This document shows, in pieces, positions 52,335-61,939 of a stretch of DNA of 64,000 nucleotides. The notes beneath the pieces were generated by a model. It ran no database searches and was not told where the DNA came from. It saw only the letters and a program-made list of their open reading frames with translations. Location: assembly GCA_009602735.1 (NCBI GenBank), contig WELA01001485.1, forward strand, positions 150,150-214,149, given 5' to 3'. How positions within the stretch are numbered: the stretch's first letter is position 1; every line of letters starts with the position of its first letter. Position numbers and translations under genes: made by a program. This DNA is from Mesotaenium endlicherianum. Taxonomy: Eukaryota; Streptophyta; Zygnematophyceae; Zygnematales; Mesotaeniaceae.

Positions 52335-52949
52335 ATGCAGCTTCCTTCCGCTTTATTAGAAAATGCAGTGGCGCAGTTTGCCAAATTGCCGGGCATCGGC
52401 AAAAAAACAGCGTTGCGGCTGGTCCTGCACCTGCTCAAACAGGAAGTGAACGAAGTACAACATTTTGGAGAGACCATCGCCCGCATGCGGCGCGACATTA
52501 AATTCTGCCAGCGTTGCTTCAACATCAGCGATGGCGATATCTGTGCCATCTGTTCCAATTCCATGCGCAACCAGCGCATGATCTGCGTGGTGGAAAACAT
52601 CCGCGACGTCATTGCCATTGAAAGCACCCAACAATTCAACGGCGCCTATCATGTACTGGGTGGCGTTATTTCCCCGCTCGACGGTGTTGGTCCCGATCAG
52701 TTGAACATCAGCGCCCTCACACACCGTATTGAAAAAGAAGAAACAGAAGAGCTGGTATTCGCGTTAAGTCCGAATATACAGGGCGATACCACCATTTATT
52801 ATATCCAGAAAAAAATAACCCACCTCCCCTGCCGCGTTACCACCATTGCCCGTGGCATTGCTTTTGGCGGCGAACTGGAATATGCCGATGAGATGACATT
52901 GGCGCGCAGCATCGCCAACAGGCTGCCGGTACAGCAGTATGTAAAGTAA
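52335..52949 (+). CDS. recR: Recombination mediator protein RecR
   Basis: 204 aa. Helix-hairpin-helix LPGIGKKTALRLVLHLL, zinc finger CQRCFNISDGDICAIC in RecR style (C-x2-C...C-x2-C), Toprim domain with VVENIRDVIAIE and GVGPDQLNI. Acts with RecO/RecF to load RecA on gapped DNA. Own -7 element directly before the gene. Confidence 0.96.
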   Translation: MQLPSALLENAVAQFAKLPGIGKKTALRLVLHLLKQEVNEVQHFGETIARMRRDIKFCQRCFNISDGDICAICSNSMRNQRMICVVENIRDVIAIESTQQFNGAYHVLGGVISPLDGVGPDQLNISALTHRIEKEETEELVFALSPNIQGDTTIYYIQKKITHLPCRVTTIARGIAFGGELEYADEMTLARSIANRLPVQQYVK

Positions 52950-53048
52950 AATAGTTCGGCAAGCAACCTTTCGTTACCCATTACCGTAATAGTATATAAT
53001 TAATGCATAACATTGAATAATTTGCATATCAACCGCAAATTCAATTTT

Positions 53049-53465
53049 ATGAAAAGATGGATTCGGATCATTTTGGCAATTGCTGTGGCATGTGCTGTAA
53101 CCGGCGGCATCATTGCCTATCGTATTTTCAACAAACCCCACAGGGATGTTACACAGGAAACCGGCGTAGCGCTTACCGCACAGCAGCTTTATGACGCTTT
53201 CAAGACCAACGAGCAGGCGGCCAATCAAAAGTACCTCGACAAAGCCATCCAGCTTACCGGAGAGATTGCCGATATCAGCAAAAACCAGGAAGGTAATATT
53301 GTCGTAAATTTTAAGACCAATGACCCGCTTGTTATGATCAATTGTACTTTCAAAACCAACCCCGGCGAGTTAAAACCGGGGCAGAACATCACTTTCAAAG
53401 GCATCTGCACCGGGTATATCCCCGATGCCAACGTTGTTATCAATGAAGGCGTTTTAGCAAAATAA
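53049..53465 (+). CDS. OB-fold (tRNA_anti-like) membrane-anchored protein
   Basis: 138 aa from the ATG at 53049 (MKRWIRIILAIAVACAVTGG), with one N-terminal membrane segment and an OB-fold domain of the tRNA_anti-like type about 45-138 (YLDKAIQLTGEIADISKNQEG, VMINCTFKTNPG, GQNITFKGICTGY). First gene of a cassette with YceI and DUF5777 proteins, 7 nt spacing. The ligand is unknown; nucleic-acid binding is not implied for this extracytoplasmic type. Confidence 0.82.
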   Translation: MKRWIRIILAIAVACAVTGGIIAYRIFNKPHRDVTQETGVALTAQQLYDAFKTNEQAANQKYLDKAIQLTGEIADISKNQEGNIVVNFKTNDPLVMINCTFKTNPGELKPGQNITFKGICTGYIPDANVVINEGVLAK

Positions 53466-53472
53466 ACAACCT

Positions 53473-53997
53473 ATGAAGCAAATCATTACCATCCTCCTCC
53501 TTGCACTGGCAATGACCGGCGATCTGCATGCACAAAAAATATTCGGCACAAGGAATGGAAAGATCGGTTTTATTTCACCTACGGATGACGATGTGAAAGC
53601 CGTAAACAACGAAGTCTCCAGCAGGATATCTGACAATGGACAGATCACTTTCAGCCTGCTCATCAAAGGGTTTCGTTTCAAATACGCAGAAATGCAGGAC
53701 CACTTCAATGACCAGTACCTGGAAAGCACCAAATTTCCAAGGGCCGATTTCAAAGGCATGATCACCAACCTGGGCGATATCAACTTTTCGAAAGATGGTA
53801 CTTATAAAGCCATTGTAAAGGGCGATCTGCTCATGCACGGCGTTACCAAAAACGTTCTGGTGAATGGTGTGATTGAAATCAAAGGGGGTAAACCTTCGGT
53901 TAAAGCCTCTTTTGTGATTGTGATGAAAGATTTTAAAATAGACGCGGCCAATGTAACCGATAAGGTAACAATCGAAATCAATTGCCAGTACCAATAA
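53473..53997 (+). CDS. YceI-family periplasmic protein
   Basis: 174 aa, signal peptide ending DLHAQ, YceI lipocalin-like barrel (NGKIGFISPTDDDVKAV, SLLIKGFRFKYAEMQDHF, KFPRADFKGMI, GDLLMHGVTKNV). Family members bind polyisoprenoid lipids in the periplasm. Middle gene of the OB-fold/YceI/DUF5777 cassette. Confidence 0.9.
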   Translation: MKQIITILLLALAMTGDLHAQKIFGTRNGKIGFISPTDDDVKAVNNEVSSRISDNGQITFSLLIKGFRFKYAEMQDHFNDQYLESTKFPRADFKGMITNLGDINFSKDGTYKAIVKGDLLMHGVTKNVLVNGVIEIKGGKPSVKASFVIVMKDFKIDAANVTDKVTIEINCQYQ

Positions 53998-54026
53998 ACA
54001 TCATTGTGATATAATAAACCATCTTT

Positions 54027-54947
54027 ATGTACCGCTCCTATAAGAAACTTGCTGTGCTGATCACTTGCTGCTTGACCGCCTCATTGTTGCAGGCGCAACA
54101 GGTAGATCTTTTTAAAATGCAGGACAGCGCCAATAAAGCAACCGACAAAACCATTACTGCCGGACCTGTGATCAATACTTTTTATTCTACACGACTGGTA
54201 AATGCGCATACGGTAGAAATCACGGGTCCTGGAAGTATGGACTTTCGCATCAATCACCGTTTTTCGCCGGTGAACCAGGGCCTGTATGAATTATTCGGTC
54301 TCGACGGCGCCTCGTTTCGTTTTGGGTTCGACTTTGGTATTGCCAAAGACCTGATGATCGGTGTGGGCCGTACTACATATAACAAAGAATACGACGGGTT
54401 TATCAAATACCGGCTCATGCACCAGAGCACCGGAGCAGGCGCCATGCCTTTATCCATTGCAGTACTCGGATCGGCCATGTACAAGACCATTGATTTGGAT
54501 ACCAGTCTGAAAGCAACCGCCACTGACCGGCTCACTTATGTGCTACAGCTGATGATCGCCCGCAAATTTAATGAACATACCTCTGTTCAGATATCGCCCA
54601 CCCTCACACATTACAACCGGATCATCGGCTTCACCGGCGGATCTTCCGATATGCTTTCCATAGGTTTTCTCGCCCGGCAGAAAGTGAGCAAACGCATCAG
54701 TATCAATGCTGAATATTTCTGGCAGGCGAATCGCTTCAACGGCACATATGACCCGCTTTCCATTGGTGTGGATATTCAAACGGGCGGGCATGTTTTCCAG
54801 CTTCATTTTACCAATTCCATTGGCATGAACGAACATGCGTTCATCCACGAAACCACTGGCTCATGGGGCAATGGAGCCGTTCGCTGGGGCTTTAATATAT
54901 CCCGTATCTTCAATATCAGCTCGAAGAACAAGAAAGGGAATTGGTAA
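54027..54947 (+). CDS. DUF5777-type outer-membrane beta-barrel protein
   Basis: 306 aa, signal peptide ending LLQAQQ. Barrel of the DUF5777 family: NTFYSTRLVNAHTVEITGPG in pieces, MDFRINHRFSPVNQG, LFGLDGASFRFGFDFG. Third gene of the OB-fold/YceI cassette. Its stop codon lies in the loop of the operon terminator hairpin. Possibly exports or receives the lipid-like ligand of the YceI protein; this is inference. Confidence 0.85.
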   Translation: MYRSYKKLAVLITCCLTASLLQAQQVDLFKMQDSANKATDKTITAGPVINTFYSTRLVNAHTVEITGPGSMDFRINHRFSPVNQGLYELFGLDGASFRFGFDFGIAKDLMIGVGRTTYNKEYDGFIKYRLMHQSTGAGAMPLSIAVLGSAMYKTIDLDTSLKATATDRLTYVLQLMIARKFNEHTSVQISPTLTHYNRIIGFTGGSSDMLSIGFLARQKVSKRISINAEYFWQANRFNGTYDPLSIGVDIQTGGHVFQLHFTNSIGMNEHAFIHETTGSWGNGAVRWGFNISRIFNISSKNKKGNW

Positions 54948-54961
54948 TCCATTCCCTTTTT
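54933..54961 (+). terminator. Terminator of OB-fold/YceI/DUF5777 cassette, overlapping the stop codon
   Basis: Stem AAAGGGAATTGG with CCATTCCCTTT (one bulged T) and loop TAAT, followed by a T tract to 54961. The loop contains the DUF5777 stop codon (54945-54947). Confidence 0.75.
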
Positions 54962-54963
54962 CC

Positions 54964-54971
54964 TTAACTTT
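54964..54971 (+). promoter_or_regulatory. -7 promoter element of metH transcript
   Basis: TAACTTTG, exact consensus, just after the cassette terminator. It predicts a start near 54977 and a leader of about 180 nt before metH. Confidence 0.55.
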
Positions 54972-54976
54972 GCACT

Positions 54977-55156
54977 GCCTCAGGCGGATTTGTTTATTGT
55001 TCAGCCTGGCGTTCCGCATTATTGCGGAATCAATTGAACTAATAAACGTATTGAAGAGCCCTTCATTTTTTCTCTCACAAGCGTTTATTGGTTCCATAAT
55101 ATAACCGGTTGCCCTGTTCTCTTACAACGGAACAACAGCAACCCAAAGAGTGCATT
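54977..55156 (+). promoter_or_regulatory. Structured metH leader with alternative pairings (candidate riboswitch/attenuator)
   Basis: Central segment 55035-55048 can pair either with an upstream copy (54992-55003, 12 bp with one bulge) or a downstream copy (55082-55094, 13 bp with one G-U); the choices exclude one another. Inside the first hairpin is a 7-bp TTCCGCA/TGCGGAA stem-loop (55012-55029). Between centre and downstream copy is TGAAG-AGCC-CTTCA followed by six T (55052-55071), a weak terminator form. A further 10-bp hairpin (55107-55143) lies next to the start. No B12-box, SAM-I or SAM-II motif was recognised. Confidence 0.5.
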
Positions 55157-56173
55157 ATGGATATCAGAAAAGAACTGGAAAAAAGGATACTGGTGATCGA
55201 CGGCGCTATGGGCACCATGATCCAACAACACAAACTTACAGAAGCCGATTACCGCGGTGAGCGTTTCAAAGACTGGCAATGCGATGTAAAGGGCAATAAC
55301 GACCTGCTGTGTATTACACAACCACAGATCATCAAAGGCATTCATAAACAATACCTTGCTGCCGGCGCCGACATTATTGAAACCAATACCTTCAGCAGCA
55401 CTTTCATTGCCATGGCCGATTACGAAATGCAATCGCTGGCTTATGAATTGAATGTAGCCGCTGCGCGCTGCGCCAGGGAAGCCATCCAGGAATTTACCGC
55501 AGAAAATCCGGGTACTGCACAACGGTATGTGGCTGGCGCCATCGGTCCGCTGAATAAAACCTTGAGCCTCTCTCCCGATGTAAACAATCCCGGCTACCGC
55601 GCCGTAACATTCGATGAAGTGGCCGATGCTTATTATGAACAGATAAGCGGACTCGTAGATGGCGGCGTTGATATTTTACTAATTGAAACCATCTTCGACA
55701 CCCTCAATGCCAAAGGCGCCATCTATGCGGCCAAAAAATATTTCAGAACAAGCGGCAAACCGGAATTGCCCATCATGATCAGCGGTACCATTACCGATGC
55801 TTCGGGGCGTACGTTGAGCGGACAGACACTGGAAGCCTTTTATACTTCCATCATGCATGCAAACCCTTTAAGCGTGGGATTGAACTGTGCATTGGGCGCT
55901 GCTGAAATGAGACCGCATATTGAAGAACTGAGCCAGATAGCCGCTTGTTATACTTCGGCCTATCCCAATGCAGGTCTGCCTAATGCCATGGGTGAATACG
56001 ATGAGGCACCCCATGAAACGGCTCATTTTATAGAAGAATGGGCCAAAGAAGGATTCGTGAACATCGTAGGAGGTTGTTGCGGCACCACGCCCGATCACAT
56101 CAAACACATTGCCGACAATGTTAAAAAGATTGCGCCGAGAGCGATACCGGTTATTGAGACCGAGTTGGTTTAA
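55157..56173 (+). CDS. metH: Methionine synthase, homocysteine-binding half
   Basis: 338 aa from the ATG at 55157 ([20 protein letters not shown]). Homocysteine S-methyltransferase barrel equal to the first domain of MetH, with [19 protein letters not shown] (first zinc Cys) and the paired GGCCGT near 325. It supplies the zinc-homocysteine site; the other MetH domains are in the next gene, 17 nt downstream. Such splitting is common in Bacteroidota and is not a frameshift: both halves have clean ends. Confidence 0.92.
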   Translation: MDIRKELEKRILVIDGAMGTMIQQHKLTEADYRGERFKDWQCDVKGNNDLLCITQPQIIKGIHKQYLAAGADIIETNTFSSTFIAMADYEMQSLAYELNVAAARCAREAIQEFTAENPGTAQRYVAGAIGPLNKTLSLSPDVNNPGYRAVTFDEVADAYYEQISGLVDGGVDILLIETIFDTLNAKGAIYAAKKYFRTSGKPELPIMISGTITDASGRTLSGQTLEAFYTSIMHANPLSVGLNCALGAAEMRPHIEELSQIAACYTSAYPNAGLPNAMGEYDEAPHETAHFIEEWAKEGFVNIVGGCCGTTPDHIKHIADNVKKIAPRAIPVIETELV

Positions 56174-56190
56174 TCATTAAGTCAAGTATC

Positions 56191-58908
56191 ATGAGTGGAG
56201 ACATCATTATCAAACCTTATTTACGCCTTTCCGGACTGGAACCATTGGTTATACGGCCTGAAACGAATTTTGTCAATGTAGGCGAACGTACCAATGTAAC
56301 CGGTTCCAAGAAATTCGCGCGGCTCATCAGGGAAGGTAAATACGAAGAAGCCCTTTCTGTAGCGAGGCAGCAAGTGGAGAGCGGTGCACAAATACTGGAT
56401 GTGAACATGGACGATGCGTTGCTTGAAGGCGTAACAGCCATGACCACTTTCCTCAACCTGATCCAGAGCGAACCCGATATTGCCAAGATCCCCATTATGA
56501 TCGACAGCTCGAAATTCGAGATCATTGAAGCGGGATTGAAATGCGTACAGGGTAAATGTATTGTGAACTCCATCTCCATGAAAGAAGGAGAAGAGAAATT
56601 CATTGAGCAGGCCATCATTTGTAAATCTTTTGGCGCCGCAGTAATTGTGATGGCATTTGATGAAATAGGACAGGCCGATACCAAAGAAAGAAAAGTAACT
56701 ATCTGTCACAGGGCTTATAAAATACTGACTGAGCGCGTAGGCTTTGCACCGCAGGAGATCATCTTCGATCCCAACATCTTTGCTATTGCCACCGGTATTG
56801 AAGAGCATAACAATTATGCAGTTGATTTTATTGAAGCCACCCGCGAGATCAAGCAACTGATGCCGCTGACCAAAGTGAGCGGTGGTGTTTCCAACGTTTC
56901 TTTCTCTTTCCGCGGCAACGACCATGTGCGGGAAGCCATTCACTCGGTATTCCTGCTCCATGCCATCAAAGCCGGTATGGACATGGGCATTGTGAACGCA
57001 GGTCAGTTAGTGGTATACGATGAAATAGAACCCCGCCTGCGCGAGTTGTGTGAAGACGTGATCCTGAACCGCAACAACGAGAACAACGAAGCCACCGAAA
57101 AACTCATTGCCCATGCCGAAACAGTGAAAGCCAAAGGCAAAGTGGAAGTGAAAGACGAAGCATGGCGGAATGAGCCCATCGAGAAAAGACTGGCCCATGC
57201 ACTGGTGAACGGCATTACCGATTATATAGATGCAGATACGGAAGAAGCCAGACAAAAATATCCTAAGCCATTGGATGTGATCGAAGGCCCGTTGATGGAT
57301 GGTATGAACATCGTAGGTGACCTGTTTGGCGCCGGTAAAATGTTCCTGCCACAGGTGGTGAAGAGCGCCAGGGTGATGAAAAAAAGCGTGGCCATCCTTA
57401 CACCTTATATAGAAGCCGAAAAAGAAGAAAAGAAAAAGGCGCAGCTACTTAGTGGTGAGGCAGACACAACATCTGCTGGCGCTGCCAAAATATTATTGGC
57501 TACTGTAAAAGGCGATGTACACGATATCGGGAAAAACATCGTAGGCGTGGTATTGGGATGTAACGGCTATGACATTGTTGACCTGGGTGTGATGGTGCCG
57601 GCTGACAAGATACTGGAGACGGCGATCAAAGAGAAGGCAGATATCATTGGGTTGAGCGGATTGATCACGCCTTCACTCGATGAAATGGTGCATATAGCCA
57701 AGGAAATGAAGCGTCGCAATATGCAGCAGCCGCTGCTCATCGGAGGCGCTACCACTTCGCGCATACATACTTCGGTTAAGATCGCACCGGAATATAATAA
57801 TGGCGTTGTGCATGTGCTCGACGCTTCACGAAGTGTTACTGTAGCAGGTTCTTTGTTGAATAAAGAACAGAAAGAAGCCTTCCTGAAAAATACCGCTGAA
57901 GAATACGCCCGGTTGAAACACAATTTCGACAACAAAAAGCCGGTGAAGCAATACCTTCCTTACGAAGACGTATTGCAGAACAAAACAAAGATCAACTGGG
58001 ATGATTTTCAGGCAACCGATCCGCAATTCCTGGGCACTAAAGTATTCGACGACGTAGACCTCTCCGAGATCAGACCTTATATTGACTGGAAGCCTTTCTT
58101 CATTGCCTGGGAAATGCACGGCAATTTCCCCGACATTCTCAGCGATGAACTGGTTGGAAAAGAAGCCACCAAATTGTACAACGATGCCAATGCACTGATT
58201 GATAAGATCATTGCTGAAAAATGGCTCACAGCCAAAGGCACCATCGGCTTCTGGGAAGCGGGCAGCGAGAACGACGATGTGGTGGTAAAGAACGGAACAG
58301 CAGATACCCGCTTATCCTTCCTGCGACAGCAGGTAAAAAAAGCGCCCGGACAACCCAACCTGTCGCTGGCCGATTTTGTAGCGCCTGTTTCCAGTGGTAA
58401 AAAAGATTTCATCGGCGCTTTTGCCGTTACCATACACGGCATTGAACCGCATATCAAAAGATTCGAGCAAAACTTCGACGATTACAACAAGATCATGTTG
58501 CAGGCCCTGGCCGATCGTTTTGCAGAAGGTTTGGCCGAATACCTGCACCTGAAAACAAGAAAAACATATTGGGGTTACGATCAGTCCGAACAGCTGAGCA
58601 ACGAAGAACTCATCAAAGAACAATACACTGGTATTCGTCCTGCACCGGGTTATCCTGCCTGTCCGGATCATACAGAGAAACACAAACTCTTTCACTTGCT
58701 CAAAGCCACCGATACAGTGGGCATTGAGTTAACAGAGAGTCTGGCCATGTACCCTGCTTCCTCTGTTTGCGGTTGGTATTTTTCTAATCCAAGCAGCCAG
58801 TATTTCGGCGTGGGTAAGATCCTGCGCGATCAATTGGAAGATTATGCCCGTAGAAAGAACATGCCCCTGGCAGAAGCAGAAAGATGGTTGAGTCCGGTTT
58901 TGGATTAG
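56191..58908 (+). CDS. metH: Methionine synthase, folate/cobalamin/activation half
   Basis: 905 aa. Pterin-binding domain about 20-290 ([18 protein letters not shown] in pieces, ILDVNMDD), cobalamin cap and B12 domain about 310-570 with the lower-ligand motif DVHDIGKN (His444) and [15 protein letters not shown], then the AdoMet activation domain about 600-900 ([29 protein letters not shown]). With the 338-aa partner it forms cobalamin-dependent methionine synthase. metF is not adjacent here. Confidence 0.95.
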   Translation: MSGDIIIKPYLRLSGLEPLVIRPETNFVNVGERTNVTGSKKFARLIREGKYEEALSVARQQVESGAQILDVNMDDALLEGVTAMTTFLNLIQSEPDIAKIPIMIDSSKFEIIEAGLKCVQGKCIVNSISMKEGEEKFIEQAIICKSFGAAVIVMAFDEIGQADTKERKVTICHRAYKILTERVGFAPQEIIFDPNIFAIATGIEEHNNYAVDFIEATREIKQLMPLTKVSGGVSNVSFSFRGNDHVREAIHSVFLLHAIKAGMDMGIVNAGQLVVYDEIEPRLRELCEDVILNRNNENNEATEKLIAHAETVKAKGKVEVKDEAWRNEPIEKRLAHALVNGITDYIDADTEEARQKYPKPLDVIEGPLMDGMNIVGDLFGAGKMFLPQVVKSARVMKKSVAILTPYIEAEKEEKKKAQLLSGEADTTSAGAAKILLATVKGDVHDIGKNIVGVVLGCNGYDIVDLGVMVPADKILETAIKEKADIIGLSGLITPSLDEMVHIAKEMKRRNMQQPLLIGGATTSRIHTSVKIAPEYNNGVVHVLDASRSVTVAGSLLNKEQKEAFLKNTAEEYARLKHNFDNKKPVKQYLPYEDVLQNKTKINWDDFQATDPQFLGTKVFDDVDLSEIRPYIDWKPFFIAWEMHGNFPDILSDELVGKEATKLYNDANALIDKIIAEKWLTAKGTIGFWEAGSENDDVVVKNGTADTRLSFLRQQVKKAPGQPNLSLADFVAPVSSGKKDFIGAFAVTIHGIEPHIKRFEQNFDDYNKIMLQALADRFAEGLAEYLHLKTRKTYWGYDQSEQLSNEELIKEQYTGIRPAPGYPACPDHTEKHKLFHLLKATDTVGIELTESLAMYPASSVCGWYFSNPSSQYFGVGKILRDQLEDYARRKNMPLAEAERWLSPVLD

Positions 58909-58912
58909 CCCT

Positions 58913-58920
58913 TACCTTTG
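58913..58920 (+). promoter_or_regulatory. -7 promoter element after metH
   Basis: TACCTTTG, exact consensus, 5 nt after the metH stop and 20 nt before the barrel gene start. Confidence 0.5.
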
Positions 58921-58940
58921 CGCCGAACAACCGATTCAGT

Positions 58941-59729
58941 ATGAAATGTGTAAGTAAATCGCTGTTGGTATTGGCTATGGTATTGCCCGTTTTAACGCAG
59001 GCGCAAACAAAGAAAAAAGAAAAAAAAGGCGAGTTTTATTTTTCCTGGGGCTATAACAAAGAATGGTACACGCATTCAGACGTTACAGTTAGTCAGCCTG
59101 AGCTGCAGACTAAGTACACAATGAAAACTGTGCACTCGCACGATCATATCGGATGGGATGAAGGTATTTTCAGCATTCCCATCAGCATACCACAATACAA
59201 TTATCGAATAGGATATTTTTTCAACCGAAAAAAAGGATGGGCTTTCGAAATCAATTTCGATCATACCAAACATATCATACAAGACGGACAGCAAATTGAA
59301 GTGAAAGGCATGCTGAATGGAAGACCGGTTGATTCCACCATCAATTTCTCCAAAGCCAATGGCTTTTATTATTACCTGAACAATGGCGCCAATTTCCTGT
59401 TGTTCAACATCGTGAAAAGATGGAACTGGTTGGAAGCAAAGAACAGTTGGTTCAAATTGGATGCACTTGCAAAAGCGGGTGTAGGTCCTGTTATCCCGCA
59501 CGTAGAGAACAGCCTGTTCGGTCAGCACAACGATGCCGGTTTCCAATTGGGCGGATGGAACATGGGTTTCGAAGGCGCTTTACGCGGCACTTTCTGCAAG
59601 CACGTTTACCTTGAGTTTGCCAACAAGCTGGATTATGCCAGCTATTCAGGATTGAAAGTGTACAAAGGAACTGCGTCGCAGGCTTTTGGAACTTATGAGC
59701 TTATCCTGAACCTGGGATTCTCTTTTTAA
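58941..59729 (+). CDS. Putative outer-membrane barrel protein, unknown function
   Basis: 262 aa from the ATG at 58941; signal peptide MKCVSKSLLVLAMVLPVLTQA, then a Lys-rich segment KKKEKKGEF and amphipathic strands (FYFSWGYNKEWYT, YRIGYFFNRKKGWAFEINF, YELILNLGFSF at the C-terminus), fitting a small barrel of about 8-10 strands. The upstream in-frame start at 58884 would overlap metH and the promoter. Not recognised as a named family. Convergent with the LOG gene, 2 nt apart. Confidence 0.75.
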   Translation: MKCVSKSLLVLAMVLPVLTQAQTKKKEKKGEFYFSWGYNKEWYTHSDVTVSQPELQTKYTMKTVHSHDHIGWDEGIFSIPISIPQYNYRIGYFFNRKKGWAFEINFDHTKHIIQDGQQIEVKGMLNGRPVDSTINFSKANGFYYYLNNGANFLLFNIVKRWNWLEAKNSWFKLDALAKAGVGPVIPHVENSLFGQHNDAGFQLGGWNMGFEGALRGTFCKHVYLEFANKLDYASYSGLKVYKGTASQAFGTYELILNLGFSF

Positions 59730-59731
59730 TA

Positions 59732-60463
59732 TCATCTCTTTTCAAACAGCCACCATAACCTTCTACGTGGTTTAACCTTGAAGTTTTTGCGCACATACGT
59801 TGCGATGTGGTGCATGGCTTCGTCCATATCATCGGTAAGGAACAACAATGTTTTGTCAACCGGCGCAATGGTTCCGGCGGCTTCCATGGAGTCGATGGCT
59901 TTCATCAATGGTTCGTAATAAGATTTGCCATAGAGTACGATGGGGAAATCGTAGATTACTTTTGTCTGCGCTAACGTAATGGTTTCGAAGAATTCATCCA
60001 TCGTGCCAAAGCCTCCCGGCATGATGATGAATGCGTAAGAATATTTTACCAGCATCACTTTGCGGGCGAAAAAATAATCGAAAGTGATCCATTTGTGCAT
60101 ATACGGATTGGGATGCTGTTCATGCGGCAGTTTGATATTACATCCTACCGAAGTACCGCCGCTTTCAAAAGCGCCGCGGTTGGCTGCTTCCATAATGCCC
60201 GGTCCGCCGCCTGTCATGGTGGTAAAACCGGCTGCAGCAATGCGCCTGCCGAATTCCCTGGCTGCATGGTAGTATGGATGATCTTCTCCAAACCTGGCAG
60301 AGCCGAACACCGTAACACAGGGCCCAAGGAAATGCATGGTCCTGAACCCTTTGATGAACTGCCAGAATACATCCCAGGCAAAACCCAGTTCACTGATCCT
60401 GGGGCGGGGTCCTTCGAGATAAATGGATTGTTTTGCAGGAATGATCCTGTCTGTCTTTTTCAT
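59732..60463 (-). CDS. LOG-family (TIGR00730-type) Rossmann protein
   Basis: 243 aa from the ATG at 60461-60463; the 81 codons further upstream are not family-like. Lysine-decarboxylase-like LOG fold with TVFGSARFGEDHP, TGGGPGIMEAANRGAF and the signature PGGFGTMDEFFE. Members hydrolyse nucleoside 5'-monophosphates, releasing the base (cytokinin riboside phosphates in characterised cases); in bacteria the physiological substrate is usually unknown. Confidence 0.88.
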   Translation of the reverse strand: MKKTDRIIPAKQSIYLEGPRPRISELGFAWDVFWQFIKGFRTMHFLGPCVTVFGSARFGEDHPYYHAAREFGRRIAAAGFTTMTGGGPGIMEAANRGAFESGGTSVGCNIKLPHEQHPNPYMHKWITFDYFFARKVMLVKYSYAFIIMPGGFGTMDEFFETITLAQTKVIYDFPIVLYGKSYYEPLMKAIDSMEAAGTIAPVDKTLLFLTDDMDEAMHHIATYVRKNFKVKPRRRLWWLFEKR

Positions 60464-60563
60464 ATACACATCTTGAATACAAAGAAGGGTCAAATTAGTA
60501 AAAAAATAGCATGCGGTGAATGTGGTTTTTGATGCATCTTTATATTCGCTTAAACCCATCAAC

Positions 60564-61331
60564 ATGCGCATCATTTCATACAATGTCAATGGCATCAGGG
60601 CTGCTATCAAAAAAGGATTTCTCGACTGGTTGCAGACGAATCCGGCAGATATTATTTGTTTGCAGGAAACCAAAGCACAAAAAGAAGACATTGATATTGC
60701 ATCCATAGAATCGCTTGGCTACCAGACATACTGGTTTTCGGCACAGAAAAAAGGATACAGCGGGGTGGCCATCTTTACCAAAATCAAACCCGACCAGGTT
60801 ATATCGGGAAATAAAATTGAACAAAGTGATTTTGAAGGAAGGGTGATCCGCGCCGATTTCGGAGATATCACACTCATCAACGCTTATTTTCCTTCGGGCA
60901 CCAGCGGCGATGAACGGCAAACTTATAAATACCAATGGCTGGATGAATTCTTTGATTATGTTCAGGACTTGCGTAAAAAAAGACCTAAGCTGATTGTTAC
61001 GGGTGATTATAATATTGCACATACCGAAGTAGATATCCACGATCCCAAGGGAAATAAAAACTCATCCGGCTTCCTGCCCGAAGAGCGGGCCTGGATGGAT
61101 AAATTTCTTGGGAAACAATGGATCGATACTTTCCGCCTCTTGTATCCCGATACCAAAGGCGCTTATTCCTGGTGGAGCCAGCGTTTCCCTTCTGTAAGAT
61201 TGCAAAACAAAGGATGGCGGATCGACTATATCTGTATCAGTGAAGCATTGAAGCCCCAACTGAAATCCGCTGCTATTTACCCAGATGTAAAACACAGCGA
61301 TCATTGTCCCATCTACGCGGAAATTAAATGA
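60564..61331 (+). CDS. xth: Exodeoxyribonuclease III
   Basis: AP endonuclease/3'-5' exonuclease of base excision repair. 255 aa from the ATG at 60564 (MRIISYNVNGIRAAIKKGF). EEP-fold catalytic segments: CLQETKAQ, YSGVAIFTK, VTGDYNIAHTEVDIHDPKGN and the final SDHCPIYAE. The upstream start at 60516 adds non-family residues. Its stop overlaps the next start (ATGA). Confidence 0.95.
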   Translation: MRIISYNVNGIRAAIKKGFLDWLQTNPADIICLQETKAQKEDIDIASIESLGYQTYWFSAQKKGYSGVAIFTKIKPDQVISGNKIEQSDFEGRVIRADFGDITLINAYFPSGTSGDERQTYKYQWLDEFFDYVQDLRKKRPKLIVTGDYNIAHTEVDIHDPKGNKNSSGFLPEERAWMDKFLGKQWIDTFRLLYPDTKGAYSWWSQRFPSVRLQNKGWRIDYICISEALKPQLKSAAIYPDVKHSDHCPIYAEIK

Positions 61332-61639
61332 GCATGTTTATCTACAACGTCACCACGAAAGTCTCCCCGCATATCCACGAAGACTGGGTACGCTGGATGA
61401 AAGAAGAGCACATACCGGCTGTTATGCAAAGCGGCTGCTTTACGGAGTACCGTTTTGTAAAACTGCTGGAAACCGACGAATCAGAGGGGCCTACTTATGC
61501 CACGCAATATTTCGCAGCTACCAGGGATGATTATGAGCGGTACATTGCACAGCATGCAACTGCATTGCGGCAGGATGCCCTGGATCGATGGGGCAATCAT
61601 TTCGTTGGTTTTCGCACACTCATGCAGATTGTGAATTGA
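61328..61639 (+). CDS. DUF4286-family protein
   Basis: 103-aa soluble ferredoxin-like-fold protein of the DUF4286 family (MSMFIYNVTTKVSPHIHEDWVRWMKEEHIP in outline; CFTEYRFVKLLE). ATG overlaps the xth stop by 4 nt, so it is translationally coupled. Function unknown. Confidence 0.88.
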   Translation: MSMFIYNVTTKVSPHIHEDWVRWMKEEHIPAVMQSGCFTEYRFVKLLETDESEGPTYATQYFAATRDDYERYIAQHATALRQDALDRWGNHFVGFRTLMQIVN

Positions 61640-61875
61640 GTGTGGATAGTTTTTACAGGCGATGTTGGCATATCCAAATCTTCGTTATATTTCTCTGAAA
61701 CCCGCACGGGAACTGAATTCCAGCCATCTAACCCTTAAAACCCTTTGCCCGCAAGCGTTCCAGCCGGAAGGCATTTACGGAATTATTTCCAACTATTTGA
61801 ATAAAATCGGCTGAAATCCTTTATGGCAGGGTGTTTGCAGGTTCCAAAAAAGAGGATAAAAAAGCAATGAAATAT
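61640..61875. other. Intergenic region upstream of hupB promoter
   Basis: Together with the HU promoter and leader this is a 300-bp gap. I see no gene, RNA or terminator in the left 235 bp; a CCCG-CAC-GGG mini-palindrome near 61701 is too small to interpret. Confidence 0.5.
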
Positions 61876-61905
61876 TTTGCTGAACGACAAAAGCCAATAA
61901 ATTTG
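61876..61905 (+). promoter_or_regulatory. HU promoter
   Basis: Complete Bacteroidota promoter: -33 TTTG at 61876-61879, 18-nt spacer, -7 TAAATTTG at 61898-61905, 34 nt before the ATG. The best -33/-7 match in the window, fitting a highly expressed gene. Confidence 0.8.
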
Positions 61906-61939
61906 TTTCATAGAATTAAAACAATCTAAAAACACATCT

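Noticed and set aside
54977-55156. Cobalamin, SAM-I or SAM-II riboswitch before metH
   Set aside because: No B12 box (GCCACTG-like), no SAM-I core and no SAM-II pseudoknot pattern could be found, so I report it only as an unclassified structured leader.
55157-56191. Frameshift within metH
   Set aside because: Both halves have complete domain ends and a 17-nt gap with a proper stop and start; splitting is a known pattern in this phylum.
60464-60706. N-terminal extension of the LOG protein
   Set aside because: The extra 81 codons overlap the divergent xth region and lack family similarity; the ATG at 60463 gives normal LOG length.
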